Shown here: positions 16,172-25,961 of the stretch, in pieces
Position numbering within the stretch: position 1 is the first letter of the stretch
Layout: every line of letters begins with the position of its first letter
Assembly (NCBI RefSeq): GCF_900113285.1
Contig: NZ_FOOT01000001.1
Location: 1,116,001-1,180,000 of the forward strand
DNA length: 64,000 nucleotides
Direction of reading: 5' to 3'
Source of the DNA: Pontibacter chinhatensis
GTDB lineage: Bacteria; Bacteroidota; Bacteroidia; Cytophagales; Hymenobacteraceae
Position numbers and translations under genes: made by a program
Notes under the pieces: generated by a model
The model's database searches: none
What the model saw: only the letters and a program-made list of their open reading frames with translations
Told to the model about the DNA's origin: nothing

Positions 16172-19100
16172 CTAGCGCAGGATATAAAGTTTGCCGTAGC
16201 CGTTCTTGAAAGCTCCATCGCCAAAGGTGTTGCGGTGCTTCATCTCCTCCTCGCCCTTGGTCATCACCACACGGTAGAGGTAAACGCCGTTGGCCAGTTT
16301 ATCGCCATACATATCGGTTCCATCCCAGGCATACTCTGTTTTATTGTTACCGATGCGCAGCGGCCCAAGTTCCTCCTTCATGATTTCCTTCACCACCTTA
16401 CCAGTTACCGTCAGGATCTGGATTTTGATATTCTCCGGGATGGTGCTGCCGGTGATGGTGAAGATGAAGTTGGTTTTAGTAGAGAACGGGTTCGGGAAAG
16501 GATAGAAATTCGAAATACTCGACTCGCCCACCACCTTAAAGCCAATCTTATACGGAGAGACACCCGATTCTTTGCCGGCCGCATCGGTAGCCCTCACCTG
16601 TAATGTATAGCTGCCGTCAGTAAGCTTTGAGGGTCTATACTCCAGCTTAAAGTCGTTTGTCTCCGTAGCCGGCGTATACGTTACTTCAGGGTTATTCACC
16701 AAGTTAATATCCTTTTCGAGCTTGTGGCCGCCTTCTTGCTCAGTTATTAGCACCACCGACATCTTAGACGGATCCTGCAAAAACACATGCCTGTTCTCGT
16801 CTTTCACCGTCACACTAATCAGCGGACTCGGCGACACAATATCTCCGTCCAGGATATGGATGCCATCAAAGGCCACATCCATAATCGGGTGCAGCTTGGA
16901 TTTCACGCCGAAGTCTACCTCATAGATATTATTGGAGTACTCCTGCTCCAGGATGAGGCGCGGGTTCACATAGAAACTTATCCTGTAATCACCATCTAGA
17001 TCAGAGGTGGCAAGTGTGTGGTTAAAGTATACTGTTTCATTCGGACCCACCGGCTTTATTTTAAAGCGCGATGTAGTAGAAGAGATGCCGCTTCCTGAAA
17101 AGACAACCTCCACTGTAAGAGAGTCAGTAAATGCTGTAGAGGTAACATTTTGGAAGGCCATGGGCACCGTCAATGTTCCCCGCCCAGCCAGTTGCGTCAG
17201 TTCTTCACTGCTTGCCTTCACCAGATCGGGCCTTATCACGCCTTCCGGAACCGGGTCATACAGCACAAACCACTCCTTCAGCTGCGGTGCTGTGCGCATG
17301 GTGGGGTCCGAGAGAAATGCCGACAACTTCAGGCTTGGGTACTGAGCAGCATCTATATGCGAGATATCAAAGGCTCTCTCATTTACTTCATCCACTAACA
17401 TAACTTCCTCTCCGGCAGTGTTAACGCCGATCAGGCTCAGTTTATACGTGTCATCCCCGCCCGCAAAAGGCTTGATGCTGTGGTGCAGCGAGCCCCATCT
17501 CAGAGCCGGGCCAATCATAGTCGAAGTAATGGTTCCGGACTGGCGGTTCGACTCCAGCGTAACATCCAGCACTGTACTTTGCGAGGCACGGTCTATGCCT
17601 CCTTCCCGCTCAGCCTCCTCTTTTGAGTAAGTTCTTTCCTGAGCGGTCCCAGGGGCTGCCCCCTTGCGGCCAACAATAACAAATGGATCACCTGTCTTCA
17701 ATTCATCGATTAACTTTGAACCAATGCCTCTGATCGCTGCCTTTGCATCTTCTGGGAAAGCATCAAAGGGTACACTATTCGCAGTCATGATTGCTACGTA
17801 ATATCCTTCCGGCACAGCATCAATGAAGCGCTTTATTTTAGCTCTGTTTGCTGCAGTTGAAAGGTTAAGCGTAGTAAATATATAAGGAGTGGCAGAGCAA
17901 GTAACAGTTCCCCCTAGGTTAGTCATGGCTTCTAAAGTAGCATCGTTATAGACGACCATGAATAATTGCCCGTAAGTGTTATGATTCGGGTTACCACATT
18001 GCCAGCTTAACACTTGGGTACCATCTATATATAAGCCTTGCGGTGGGTGGGCAAATCTGACTCCACCTCCTACAGTCCTTAAGCTCAAGAATCTACGTGT
18101 TTCTTTAAACTCCCATTTATCAGTAATTTGTTTTACTGGCTTAAAGTCTTCTGCCTTAGCCTCTGCAAATTGCCCCTTGTGGCTTTGCGACCATCCTGAC
18201 TTAACGTCAGGAATATATCTGAAAGAGTTATTGACCCATATGGTATCTTCACCGGGGCTATACGTACTAAATCTGGCTCTCCAAAAGTATACTACGCTGT
18301 CTTTGACACTATTAATCAGGTTAACATCCCAGGTAGCAAAGCTCGATCTCTCAACAGTGGTGTTTTTGCGCCAGGAGCTGTCAAAGGTATTTGTTGTGTC
18401 AATCTCGAAATATATTCCCCTTCCCTCCTGAGTAATAGTAGACTGGGCAATGAGGGAGACATTATTAATACCAACGATACTATATTTAACAGGATAAACA
18501 GTGGTTATATCACTCGCAGAGATGAACTTTTGGTAGGTTGCGGTATTGTTTTCCTCATCTAATTCCTCAATGTTATTTGGGATATCAAGCTTTACCTCAA
18601 AAGTATTTATACCAACAATAGAGGAGCCTGAATTAGGGAGCATGACAGCAACTGAACTCTCATTATAAATTGGTCCCACTTTGATAGAGTCATGGAGGAT
18701 TACTGAATCGTCAGGAAATGTTCGCCTTACAGATATATAAATAGAGTCAGTTATAGCTTTGCCTAAGTTCTTGATGTCAAAATTTAAAATCAGAGAATCA
18801 GACGCTGCAGTCACCACGCTTCCGGAACGGTCTTTCAAACTAAAGCTATTGGCCTTAATTAAATAATCAGGCTTCGCAGGGTTGTATAAATGTATGGCAG
18901 GGTCCCCTTGTATCACAACTTCAAGGGCTTGTGTTATAGCAAAATTTTCATAAGCGCTGTTTCTATATGTTCTTAGTAAACGGCTGATGACTTCTCGCTG
19001 CATGTTGCCAAGTGCCTTGCCATAATGCTCTTCTTCATTGAAAGCAACTGAGTACATTATAGTCGTGTACGCGTCAAGTAGTTGGTCGTAGCCTGTTGCT

Positions 19101-21238
19101 GAGTGAGCTAGAAAAGCAATTGCTCCCCTATTTGGCACATTAACCCAATCTTCCCCTAGCGGTTTGAAGTTGCTTACATATGGATCACTCACTACATATG
19201 AATTACCTATATTGCACCCATTAACTAATATTACAGGGTACTTGCCTGCATTTCTGTAGTTATTTGTCGGTATAGACGGATATCCAATATCCAAGTCAGT
19301 AATTCCAGGTGCGCTGTGCCCAAAAAAGGTAACAAGTGAGAGGCCTTCATTTACTTCTTTCGAAATATTTATGTTTTCAACTACATCACTAAGGTTTTGC
19401 CTGGTCTTCTCTATAACGTTGGCTCCTAATAAAGGCCCTTTGACTTTTGCCGTGTACTTCTTTATGTAACCAGCATACTTAGGTATATCCTTAATATTTT
19501 TTCCTCCGCCCAAGTGCAATACATTCTTTCTCCACTCTAATCCATCAGGCAGCGCATCGTACTCTTTTACTTTATTCAAATAGTTGATAACATCTTCAGG
19601 TGTTCGAGCAAAAACCCTTCCAGTAGCTATAGAAGGCACATAGCTATTGTTTCTAAAATCGGTAGAAAATAACAGATCGGAGGCCGGAATTCCAAAAGTA
19701 GGCACAAGGTCAAATGCTCTTGCTGCCGGATCCCTATATTTTATTGTATTAATTTCTACCCCTTTGCCCAGTAGCAGCAAATGTTTCTCACGTTCAGAAG
19801 TATTTAGGAATGAACAAAACCTTCTGATGCTATTAGAAGAGAATTCGCCGTAATGGAACTGATTTACCAAGTCATCCATAAATACCAGGAGCGTGTCATA
19901 CCCACCCCCAGCAGCGGAACTTCGGTAAGAGGCATATTCCACCGGAGCCGGAAGGCTGCTACCTCCCGCCCTCTTCATTAAGGCTTTATTTGTGATAATA
20001 ACAAAGTTGTGTTCGCCTGGATTTATGGCTCTAAACCTTACGTTCCGAGTAAAAGAGGCAGGGAGTAGCGGCCTGTCAAGATCAGCTAAAAGTACTTTCC
20101 TAGTTTGGTTACTGCTGCTAAGCACAAAACCCTTTTTCCCTTCTCTTATTGTTCCGGGTATTCTTATCACATCCCCAGCTACAGTTACATCATAGCCAAC
20201 CACAGTGGCTGGAACCTGAGCAAATTCATAGTATAAATTACCTGACCGAGTAGAATCAGAGTAAATAAACATCGCGGGCCCCGAGAAAATACTTTTCTGA
20301 GGATAAGTAAGCTGTGCATAAGCTAAACCAACTCCAACTGCTTTAGCTCCATTAACAGACTGGGGTACAAATTGGAACGAAAACTTTCCATTGCTCAGGT
20401 TTATATCTGAGAAATTAAGAATATGAGAAGTTTTAGAGACTCCGAAGTTTCCGTATTCAATATTAGTTAACGTACGAGTAGCAGCCCCGATAACATTCAC
20501 ATCGAATTTGTGATTTCCTTCATTTGGTCCAACTGTTACAAGCTTTAGCGCTGGATTAACACCACCACTTGTTTCAACATTAGAAATTCCCGAAAACTCA
20601 AAAGTCAATGTTTTAGCAGAAGTACTTACCGTTGAGAAATAACCCTCTCCCTCATCCATCCATGGCATAAAGTTACTTTGCTCACTACGCGCCCTTCCAA
20701 TGCTATAAACTCCAGTACTTACCAACAAAGCCTTCTGCCAATGGTAAGGCTCAGGCGTCAATCCGTTAGGGGAAGGATTAACCTCGCGCATGCGCTTGTT
20801 GCCACCGGCCGGATTCACGGTCAGGAAGTAGGCAGCGGTGTCGGTATACATGCTGTAGAGCTGGTGCACCTGATGCGCGGGATTCTTGTATAGTTCCTCA
20901 TCTAGAGCGCCGTCGTTACGCTCGCCGTAGAACTCCATAAAGTCCTGCGGGTCTAGGCGTCCGTCTGCTTCGCCGGCCACATAGATGGGTACTTCCTTTC
21001 CGCGGCGGAAGAGCTGCAGGTGCTGCGGATTTACACTTTCAAGGCCCAACTGCTGCAGGTAAGCATAGTCCAGCTTATAAAGGCCTGTCTCCACCACCTG
21101 CAGCTTATGGTAGGTTTTGGAGTAGTCTATCCACTCATTCCCATATACTTGCTGCGCTTGTGCTGTGCCTGCCGTAAAGCCCGCCCATACAAGTATAACT
21201 GCCGTAAAAAATGCCTTTATGGTAAAAGTCTTATACAT
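16172..21238 (-). CDS. porU2: PorU2-like C25 cysteine peptidase, putative type IX secretion sortase
   Basis: 1688 residues with an N-terminal signal peptide (cleavage near AQAQQ). The N-terminal third has PorU/gingipain-type beta domains. The C25 peptidase domain (about 420-760) shows the catalytic His in TFFGHSAPG (near 640) and Cys in VNGCNIGNSYV (near 675). Next come CARDB-like beta domains (around 815-920 and 1310-1420, with NLGKAITDSIYISV and NNIEELDEENNTATY). The end is a FlgD-type beta sandwich (YPFPNPFSTKTNFIFTI, YAWDGTDMYGDKLANGVYLYRVV). PorU removes sorting domains from T9SS cargo; PorU2 is a related large form in Bacteroidota. A PorV-family gene is directly upstream, which supports the assignment. 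Base composition in the middle of the gene is much more AT-rich than its ends. Confidence 0.85.
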   Translation of the reverse strand: MYKTFTIKAFFTAVILVWAGFTAGTAQAQQVYGNEWIDYSKTYHKLQVVETGLYKLDYAYLQQLGLESVNPQHLQLFRRGKEVPIYVAGEADGRLDPQDFMEFYGERNDGALDEELYKNPAHQVHQLYSMYTDTAAYFLTVNPAGGNKRMREVNPSPNGLTPEPYHWQKALLVSTGVYSIGRARSEQSNFMPWMDEGEGYFSTVSTSAKTLTFEFSGISNVETSGGVNPALKLVTVGPNEGNHKFDVNVIGAATRTLTNIEYGNFGVSKTSHILNFSDINLSNGKFSFQFVPQSVNGAKAVGVGLAYAQLTYPQKSIFSGPAMFIYSDSTRSGNLYYEFAQVPATVVGYDVTVAGDVIRIPGTIREGKKGFVLSSSNQTRKVLLADLDRPLLPASFTRNVRFRAINPGEHNFVIITNKALMKRAGGSSLPAPVEYASYRSSAAGGGYDTLLVFMDDLVNQFHYGEFSSNSIRRFCSFLNTSEREKHLLLLGKGVEINTIKYRDPAARAFDLVPTFGIPASDLLFSTDFRNNSYVPSIATGRVFARTPEDVINYLNKVKEYDALPDGLEWRKNVLHLGGGKNIKDIPKYAGYIKKYTAKVKGPLLGANVIEKTRQNLSDVVENINISKEVNEGLSLVTFFGHSAPGITDLDIGYPSIPTNNYRNAGKYPVILVNGCNIGNSYVVSDPYVSNFKPLGEDWVNVPNRGAIAFLAHSATGYDQLLDAYTTIMYSVAFNEEEHYGKALGNMQREVISRLLRTYRNSAYENFAITQALEVVIQGDPAIHLYNPAKPDYLIKANSFSLKDRSGSVVTAASDSLILNFDIKNLGKAITDSIYISVRRTFPDDSVILHDSIKVGPIYNESSVAVMLPNSGSSIVGINTFEVKLDIPNNIEELDEENNTATYQKFISASDITTVYPVKYSIVGINNVSLIAQSTITQEGRGIYFEIDTTNTFDSSWRKNTTVERSSFATWDVNLINSVKDSVVYFWRARFSTYSPGEDTIWVNNSFRYIPDVKSGWSQSHKGQFAEAKAEDFKPVKQITDKWEFKETRRFLSLRTVGGGVRFAHPPQGLYIDGTQVLSWQCGNPNHNTYGQLFMVVYNDATLEAMTNLGGTVTCSATPYIFTTLNLSTAANRAKIKRFIDAVPEGYYVAIMTANSVPFDAFPEDAKAAIRGIGSKLIDELKTGDPFVIVGRKGAAPGTAQERTYSKEEAEREGGIDRASQSTVLDVTLESNRQSGTITSTMIGPALRWGSLHHSIKPFAGGDDTYKLSLIGVNTAGEEVMLVDEVNERAFDISHIDAAQYPSLKLSAFLSDPTMRTAPQLKEWFVLYDPVPEGVIRPDLVKASSEELTQLAGRGTLTVPMAFQNVTSTAFTDSLTVEVVFSGSGISSTTSRFKIKPVGPNETVYFNHTLATSDLDGDYRISFYVNPRLILEQEYSNNIYEVDFGVKSKLHPIMDVAFDGIHILDGDIVSPSPLISVTVKDENRHVFLQDPSKMSVVLITEQEGGHKLEKDINLVNNPEVTYTPATETNDFKLEYRPSKLTDGSYTLQVRATDAAGKESGVSPYKIGFKVVGESSISNFYPFPNPFSTKTNFIFTITGSTIPENIKIQILTVTGKVVKEIMKEELGPLRIGNNKTEYAWDGTDMYGDKLANGVYLYRVVMTKGEEEMKHRNTFGDGAFKNGYGKLYILR

Positions 21239-21263
21239 GTGCTGATTGCTAAAACCTTATACT

Positions 21264-22361
21264 TTAGTCGAATGCGTATCCTAATGAAACTATAACGGAG
21301 GAAGTGTTGCGGCTGCCCACCGCATTGTTCTCGCTGTTATTGATGCGGGAGATGGCCAGATCCAGGTTTAGGCCACCTGTTTTGATACCTACCCCGAAGT
21401 TGGGCTGTATGCGTTTGGCAGTGCTGCCATCAAAATTCTGCGTCTGCTGGTAGTTGTTCAACCCGCCGCGCACGAAAACGGAGTTGGCGTAAGCCAGTTC
21501 CAGGCCCACATGCGGATCAACCGAAACCACATCGGACTTTAGCAGCACGTTGCGCTTTCCGTCAAAAGTAAAGTCGATGTCGGTGGCCAGAGTGGCGGTA
21601 AAGCTATCGGTGAAGCGGAAGGATTTGCCCACACCAAGTATAACCCGGGGCAAGGTTAGTTCAGCTGTGTTTTCAGGCAAGTCGTTTCCTGTTTGCAGGT
21701 AAGCCTCCTCCAGCTCCTCTATGTTGTGGGTCCAGGCGGTAAAGGTGGTGGTGATATCTTTGGCCATGACGCCGAACTGCCAGGTGCCGCGCTGCAGCTG
21801 TGCCCCTGCATCGATGCCAAAGCCGTAGGCGTTCGCAAAGTCCCCTACATTACGGTAGATAATTTTGGCGCTGGCACCCAGCTGGAGGCCTTCTACCAGG
21901 TTGCTCTTGCGTGCATAGGAGAGTAACATGGCATAGTCTGCCACCGAGAAGAAACGGATACTGTCGTACTGGATGTAGCCATACTCATTTTGCAGGCGCC
22001 GGGTATCGGCAATGTCATCCACCCCCATCCGGATGAGCGACACGGCAAGGGAACTGCTGGAGTCGAGGGGCATGGCAAAGCTGGCAAAATCATTTTTCAC
22101 GATGCCGGCAAAAAGCTCGGAATGCATCAGGCTCACATTATACTTGTGCGGCAGGCGCAGCAGGCCGGCCGGGTTCCAGTAGCCCGCCGTGGCGTCATCG
22201 GCCAGGGCTGACTGCACATTGCCCATGCCCAAGGCCCTGCCCCCCGCCCCCAGGTTCAGGAACTCGTTGCTATACTTTGGAGTGGATACCTGCGCCCAGG
22301 CCTCCGACACCGTCAGCAGAAACATCACCGCGAGCAGGCAGCGAAGCAAAAAATTATTCAT
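21264..22361 (-). CDS. PorV/PorQ family outer membrane beta-barrel protein
   Basis: 365 residues with a signal peptide (ending EAWAQ). The family opening is NEFLNLGAGGRALGMGNVQSALADDATAGYWNPAGLLRL, with repeated amphipathic strands to a C-terminal VIVSLGYAFD. PorV is the T9SS shuttle that carries cargo to the PorU sortase; PorQ and related paralogues have the same fold. Here it is co-directional with, and 25 bases from, the PorU2-like gene, so the two probably form an attachment pair. Whether it is the main PorV or a dedicated paralogue cannot be told from this window. Confidence 0.85.
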   Translation of the reverse strand: MNNFLLRCLLAVMFLLTVSEAWAQVSTPKYSNEFLNLGAGGRALGMGNVQSALADDATAGYWNPAGLLRLPHKYNVSLMHSELFAGIVKNDFASFAMPLDSSSSLAVSLIRMGVDDIADTRRLQNEYGYIQYDSIRFFSVADYAMLLSYARKSNLVEGLQLGASAKIIYRNVGDFANAYGFGIDAGAQLQRGTWQFGVMAKDITTTFTAWTHNIEELEEAYLQTGNDLPENTAELTLPRVILGVGKSFRFTDSFTATLATDIDFTFDGKRNVLLKSDVVSVDPHVGLELAYANSVFVRGGLNNYQQTQNFDGSTAKRIQPNFGVGIKTGGLNLDLAISRINNSENNAVGSRNTSSVIVSLGYAFD

Positions 22362-22589
22362 CCTCGACAGTATAGGTTATATCAATCTATAAAAATTTTT
22401 TATTGCATTTACCAAAGTATGCCCCAGCGGCTCTCCCCCTCTCTTTTTGTGCCTCCTTAACACGCAGTGAGGCTTTTAAGTTGACTCCGGCCTGAATTTA
22501 TTTTTGTCCAAAAATAATCATTTATATCAACAATTCAGCAGTCCTACAACCATTATAAAAAAAGGGCGTAAAGAAATTTAAACAGTACC

Positions 22590-22620
22590 TTGCTTTACAT
22601 AGTACCTTATTATAACTTTG
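22590..22620 (+). promoter_or_regulatory. Bacteroidetes-type promoter of the padR-pspC operon
   Basis: TTG at 22590-22592, 20 bases, then TAACTTTG at 22613-22620: an excellent match to the TTG/TAnnTTTG consensus. AGTACCTT is repeated at about 22584 and 22601, overlapping the promoter, and could be a PadR binding site. The ATG follows 24 bases after the -7 box. Confidence 0.7.
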
Positions 22621-22644
22621 CCTCAACATTATAACGGAATCATC

Positions 22645-22983
22645 ATGAAAGTAGAAAACACACAAGTGCAGATGCGGAAGGGAATTCTGGAGTTCTGCAT
22701 ACTGGAGATTATCTCTCGTGGTGAAGTTTATGCGTCCGACATGCTGGAAGAGCTCACAGCGGCCAAAATGATCGTTGTGGAGGGTACGCTCTACCCTCTG
22801 CTAACCCGCCTCAAAAACGCTCAGCTTCTGGAATACAACTGGGTCGAATCTACCTCAGGCCCGCCGCGAAAGTATTACCGCCTCACCGATACCGGCAAAG
22901 AGTTTCTGGAGCAGCTCCGGCAAACCTGGTCCGAGCTAGTTGACTCCACAGAATTCATTATCCGAAACAAGAAAGCCCAGTAA
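22645..22983 (+). CDS. PadR family transcriptional regulator
   Basis: 112 residues starting MKVENTQVQMRKGILEFCILEII at 22645; a start nine codons upstream overlaps the promoter and is rejected. The winged helix is clear: VYASDMLEELTAAKMIVVEGTLYPLLTRLKNAQLLEYNW, then the wing STSGPPRKYYRLTDTGKEFL. PadR proteins in Bacteroidota are commonly paired with PspC-domain membrane proteins, as here: the next ATG is two bases after the stop. It probably represses its own operon and responds to an envelope or small-molecule signal. Confidence 0.92.
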   Translation: MKVENTQVQMRKGILEFCILEIISRGEVYASDMLEELTAAKMIVVEGTLYPLLTRLKNAQLLEYNWVESTSGPPRKYYRLTDTGKEFLEQLRQTWSELVDSTEFIIRNKKAQ

Positions 22984-22985
22984 TC

Positions 22986-25496
22986 ATGAAAAAGAATATA
23001 AGTATAAACTTGCAAGGCATCATCTTCCAGATTGAAGAAGATGGGTATGAGCAGCTTAGCCGCTACCTCGCCTCTATCAGAACGTACTTTTCTAACTATG
23101 AGGGCCACGAGGAGATTGTAGCCGACATAGAGGCCCGCGTAGCGGAGATTTTCTCTGCCCGCGTGTCTGCCTCCAAGCAGGTGATTACCCAGGAGGATGT
23201 GCAATACCTCATCACCCGCATGGGCAACGTAACGGACTTTGAGGTAGAGGAGCCACAAGAGGAGACTGCCCATGCCCACGCTACGGCCGGTGCTGGTGCG
23301 GGTGCTGCCGAGGAAGGCACTGCCAGCGGCGCCTACGACCATACTTCCGCCGGACCGAAGAAACTCTACCGCGACATGAACCACAAGGTTATCGCCGGTG
23401 TATCATCGGGCATTGGCAACTACCTGCGCATCGATCCGCTCTGGATACGGCTCTGCTTTGTGCTGCTGGTGCTGTTGGGCGTTTTCTCGGCGGGTGTTTC
23501 GGCTGCCACGGGTATGATTATTTACGTTATACTTTGGATTGCCATGCCGGAGACAAACCTGCTGCCCGAGACCAAGGTAAGAAAGCTGTTTCGCGACCCG
23601 GACGACAAGAAGCTGGCCGGTGTGGCAAGCGGCATTGCCAAATACTTTGGCGTAGACGCAACCGTAGTGAGGCTCCTGTTCCTGGTTTCCATCTTCCTGG
23701 GCGGCTTTGGCATCTTTGCTTACATTGTGCTCTGGATAGCCATGCCGGAGGCAGTCACACTGACGGAGCGTATGCAGATGCAGGGCGACCCTGTAACCCT
23801 GGCAGGCATTGAGCGCACGCTGAAGGAGAACCTGAACATGCGCGACAGCAACGGCGAGGAAAGCACGCTGGCTAAACTATTACTGCTGCCTATTCGCCTG
23901 GTATCGCAAGTGGTTAACTGGATTGGCAGAGCGCTTGGCCCTGTGCTGGCCTTCCTTATCTCTCTCATCCGCGTGACGGCCGGTATCCTGCTCCTTATAA
24001 TTTCGATAGGCCTTACTGTTGCCCTCTTCTCTGCGTTCTTTGTTTCTCTTGGCATTATCACCGAACCTGAAAACTTTACCTTTGGTAACTTTCCTGCCTC
24101 CGCCGTGTTCGGAGGCTTTCCCAGGCTCGGACTGGTGGCTGGTTTCTTTGTAGGTTTAATTCCGCTTCTGCTGCTGATGGTGCTGGCCGTTAGCCTGCTA
24201 ATCAAGCGTACCTTCATGCGCCCTATCGTGGGTTGGTCTATGTTCGGTGTGTGGCTGGTGGCCCTGTTCACCCTAATCGCCACCAGCGTGATGTTCGGAA
24301 CCAACTTCAAACGCAGCGGTGAGGTAGTTACCTCCAGAACCATACCTGTGGGCGATGTCCGAACCCTTACCCTGGATGCCTATGACACCGGGATGAGCTT
24401 CGACCGCATCTACATGGAAGTTCAGGAAAGCAGCGGCGCCGACGTAGAACTGGTGCAGCGCGTGGAGGCCAAAGGCAGAACGGAGGAGGAGGCACAGCAG
24501 AATGCCCGCATGATAACTTACCGCGCCGTATTGCGCGACTCCACCTTGCGCTTTGACGACAGCTACGAGTTTAAACCCGGAGCAGTGTTCCGAGACCAGG
24601 AACTCAGCCTGACGCTGAAGTTGCCGAAAGACAAGCCCCTGCGCCTGACCAACAGCTTTTACCACTTGCTGCCCGGTAGTGCCCTCGAAGGCGACTATAG
24701 CCGCGCAAAGGTGCTGCGAAACACCTGGCAAGTTAACGGAAACCGTCTGCAGTGCCTGACCTGCGCCGCCGATACCCTAGATGCAGAGACTGATGCAAGT
24801 ATGGGTGGCTTTACCACCGACATGGGCGAAGGCGAAAGTGTCCTCTTAAACGAGAGCGACTACAGCAGCAACTCCCAGGCTTTCGATTTCCGCGACTTCA
24901 AGCGTATCACGGTAAGCGGCCCTTACCACGTGCAATTGCGCCAGGGTGATAGTTACGCTGTAGTGGTGCGTGCCAAGGAGCAGGACCTGAAGCGCATGGA
25001 GCTTGACATGAGCGGTGATGAGCTGGAAATCAGCAGCGACCAGAAAGTGTTCAGGCTGTTTAGTGAGCAGGATCCGGTGTTGATACAAATCACAGCTCCC
25101 GACATTCATACGATTGAGCTGAACGGCGCCATCAAAGCGGACCTGGGAACTATAAAAGGAGAAAACCTGCGCCTGAACCTGTCGGGGGCGATACAGTCGG
25201 TGGCTAACCTGAACGTGCGCAACCTGCGTGTAGACGCTGCCGGCGCCACAGCGAGTACCTTCTTCGGCAAAGCCGAGCGCTTTGAGCTCGACGCCACCGG
25301 TGCCTGCGTTATCCGCGCTGATAAACTGGAAGCCAGTTATGTAGACGCCGATGTGACCGGTGCGAGCGTTGCCGAAGTATATGCCTCCAATACCCTACGC
25401 GCCGATGCCTCCGGAACCAGCCATATCGTGTACCGCGGCAATCCTAAAGATAAAGTGATCGACAGCTCCGGCCCAAGCACCGTGAAATCGCGCTAA
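22986..25496 (+). CDS. PspC-domain membrane protein with C-terminal DUF2807 (putative autotransporter adhesin head)
   Basis: 836 residues. The N-terminal 80 residues form a conserved cytoplasmic segment (MKKNISINLQGIIFQIEEDGYEQL). Two PspC domains follow: KLYRDMNHKVIAGVSSGIGNYL (about 126-190) and KLFRDPDDKKLAGVASGIAKYF (about 200-255), each ending in a helix with WIAMPE. Further transmembrane segments lie at about 305-340, 375-405 and 415-440. The C-terminal 200 residues are DUF2807, a repeating beta helix (FRDFKRITVSGPYHVQLRQG, LNLSGAIQSVANLNV, SGTSHI). PspC proteins sense membrane stress; DUF2807 is probably periplasmic. It is translationally close to padR (2-base gap). Confidence 0.88.
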   Translation: MKKNISINLQGIIFQIEEDGYEQLSRYLASIRTYFSNYEGHEEIVADIEARVAEIFSARVSASKQVITQEDVQYLITRMGNVTDFEVEEPQEETAHAHATAGAGAGAAEEGTASGAYDHTSAGPKKLYRDMNHKVIAGVSSGIGNYLRIDPLWIRLCFVLLVLLGVFSAGVSAATGMIIYVILWIAMPETNLLPETKVRKLFRDPDDKKLAGVASGIAKYFGVDATVVRLLFLVSIFLGGFGIFAYIVLWIAMPEAVTLTERMQMQGDPVTLAGIERTLKENLNMRDSNGEESTLAKLLLLPIRLVSQVVNWIGRALGPVLAFLISLIRVTAGILLLIISIGLTVALFSAFFVSLGIITEPENFTFGNFPASAVFGGFPRLGLVAGFFVGLIPLLLLMVLAVSLLIKRTFMRPIVGWSMFGVWLVALFTLIATSVMFGTNFKRSGEVVTSRTIPVGDVRTLTLDAYDTGMSFDRIYMEVQESSGADVELVQRVEAKGRTEEEAQQNARMITYRAVLRDSTLRFDDSYEFKPGAVFRDQELSLTLKLPKDKPLRLTNSFYHLLPGSALEGDYSRAKVLRNTWQVNGNRLQCLTCAADTLDAETDASMGGFTTDMGEGESVLLNESDYSSNSQAFDFRDFKRITVSGPYHVQLRQGDSYAVVVRAKEQDLKRMELDMSGDELEISSDQKVFRLFSEQDPVLIQITAPDIHTIELNGAIKADLGTIKGENLRLNLSGAIQSVANLNVRNLRVDAAGATASTFFGKAERFELDATGACVIRADKLEASYVDADVTGASVAEVYASNTLRADASGTSHIVYRGNPKDKVIDSSGPSTVKSR

Positions 25497-25961
25497 TCTA
25501 AAATTATGAAAGGCTGACGGACCAGTTAATCAATCCGTCAGCCCTTACGCTGCCTCTTAGTACAAGATAAAACTATACCCCACAATAATATCAGCCCACT
25601 CCGGGTTATACTTACAGTAGTGTTTGTTTAGTTGTTTGAGTATAAGTCACGAAGCCCAATCCTGTTTATAACACGGATGGGCTTCGTCGCTTATAATCCT
25701 TAAGAAAACCTGCTACTACTGTTCCCTGGCACTGCCTTTATACTTTAGCCGGGGCTGAACTTGTTCCTCCCATACTTTTCACTAACGAAACTATACTTGC
25801 GTGTCGCCCTCTTCCTGTTCGCTCTCGCTTTGCACTCGCGGGCAGTGCCATACTTTGCAACAAGTATAAAAGTATAGATGAAGTATAATCTTCGAGCGAG
25901 CTACCGAGTCATTCGCGCAAGCACCCCTGATAAAGTATAAACTACCCTTAAAACTGATAGG
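25497..25961. other. convergent intergenic region dense in AAGTATA words and hairpins
   Basis: No protein gene is seen in these 465 bases. There is a terminator-like hairpin at 25512-25543 (10-bp stem) after the PspC gene, and a second hairpin at 25649-25687 (13-bp stem with one bulge). GGCACTGCC and GGCAGTGCC also occur, at about 25729 and 25851. I count nine AAGTAT/ATACTT words, three of them tandem at about 25862-25890. It may encode a structured RNA or simply be a repeat-rich spacer. Confidence 0.45.

Noticed and set aside
25860..25945. CRISPR-like short repeats
   Set aside because: The repeats are only 7-8 bases with irregular spacing, with no constant spacer length and no cas genes nearby.
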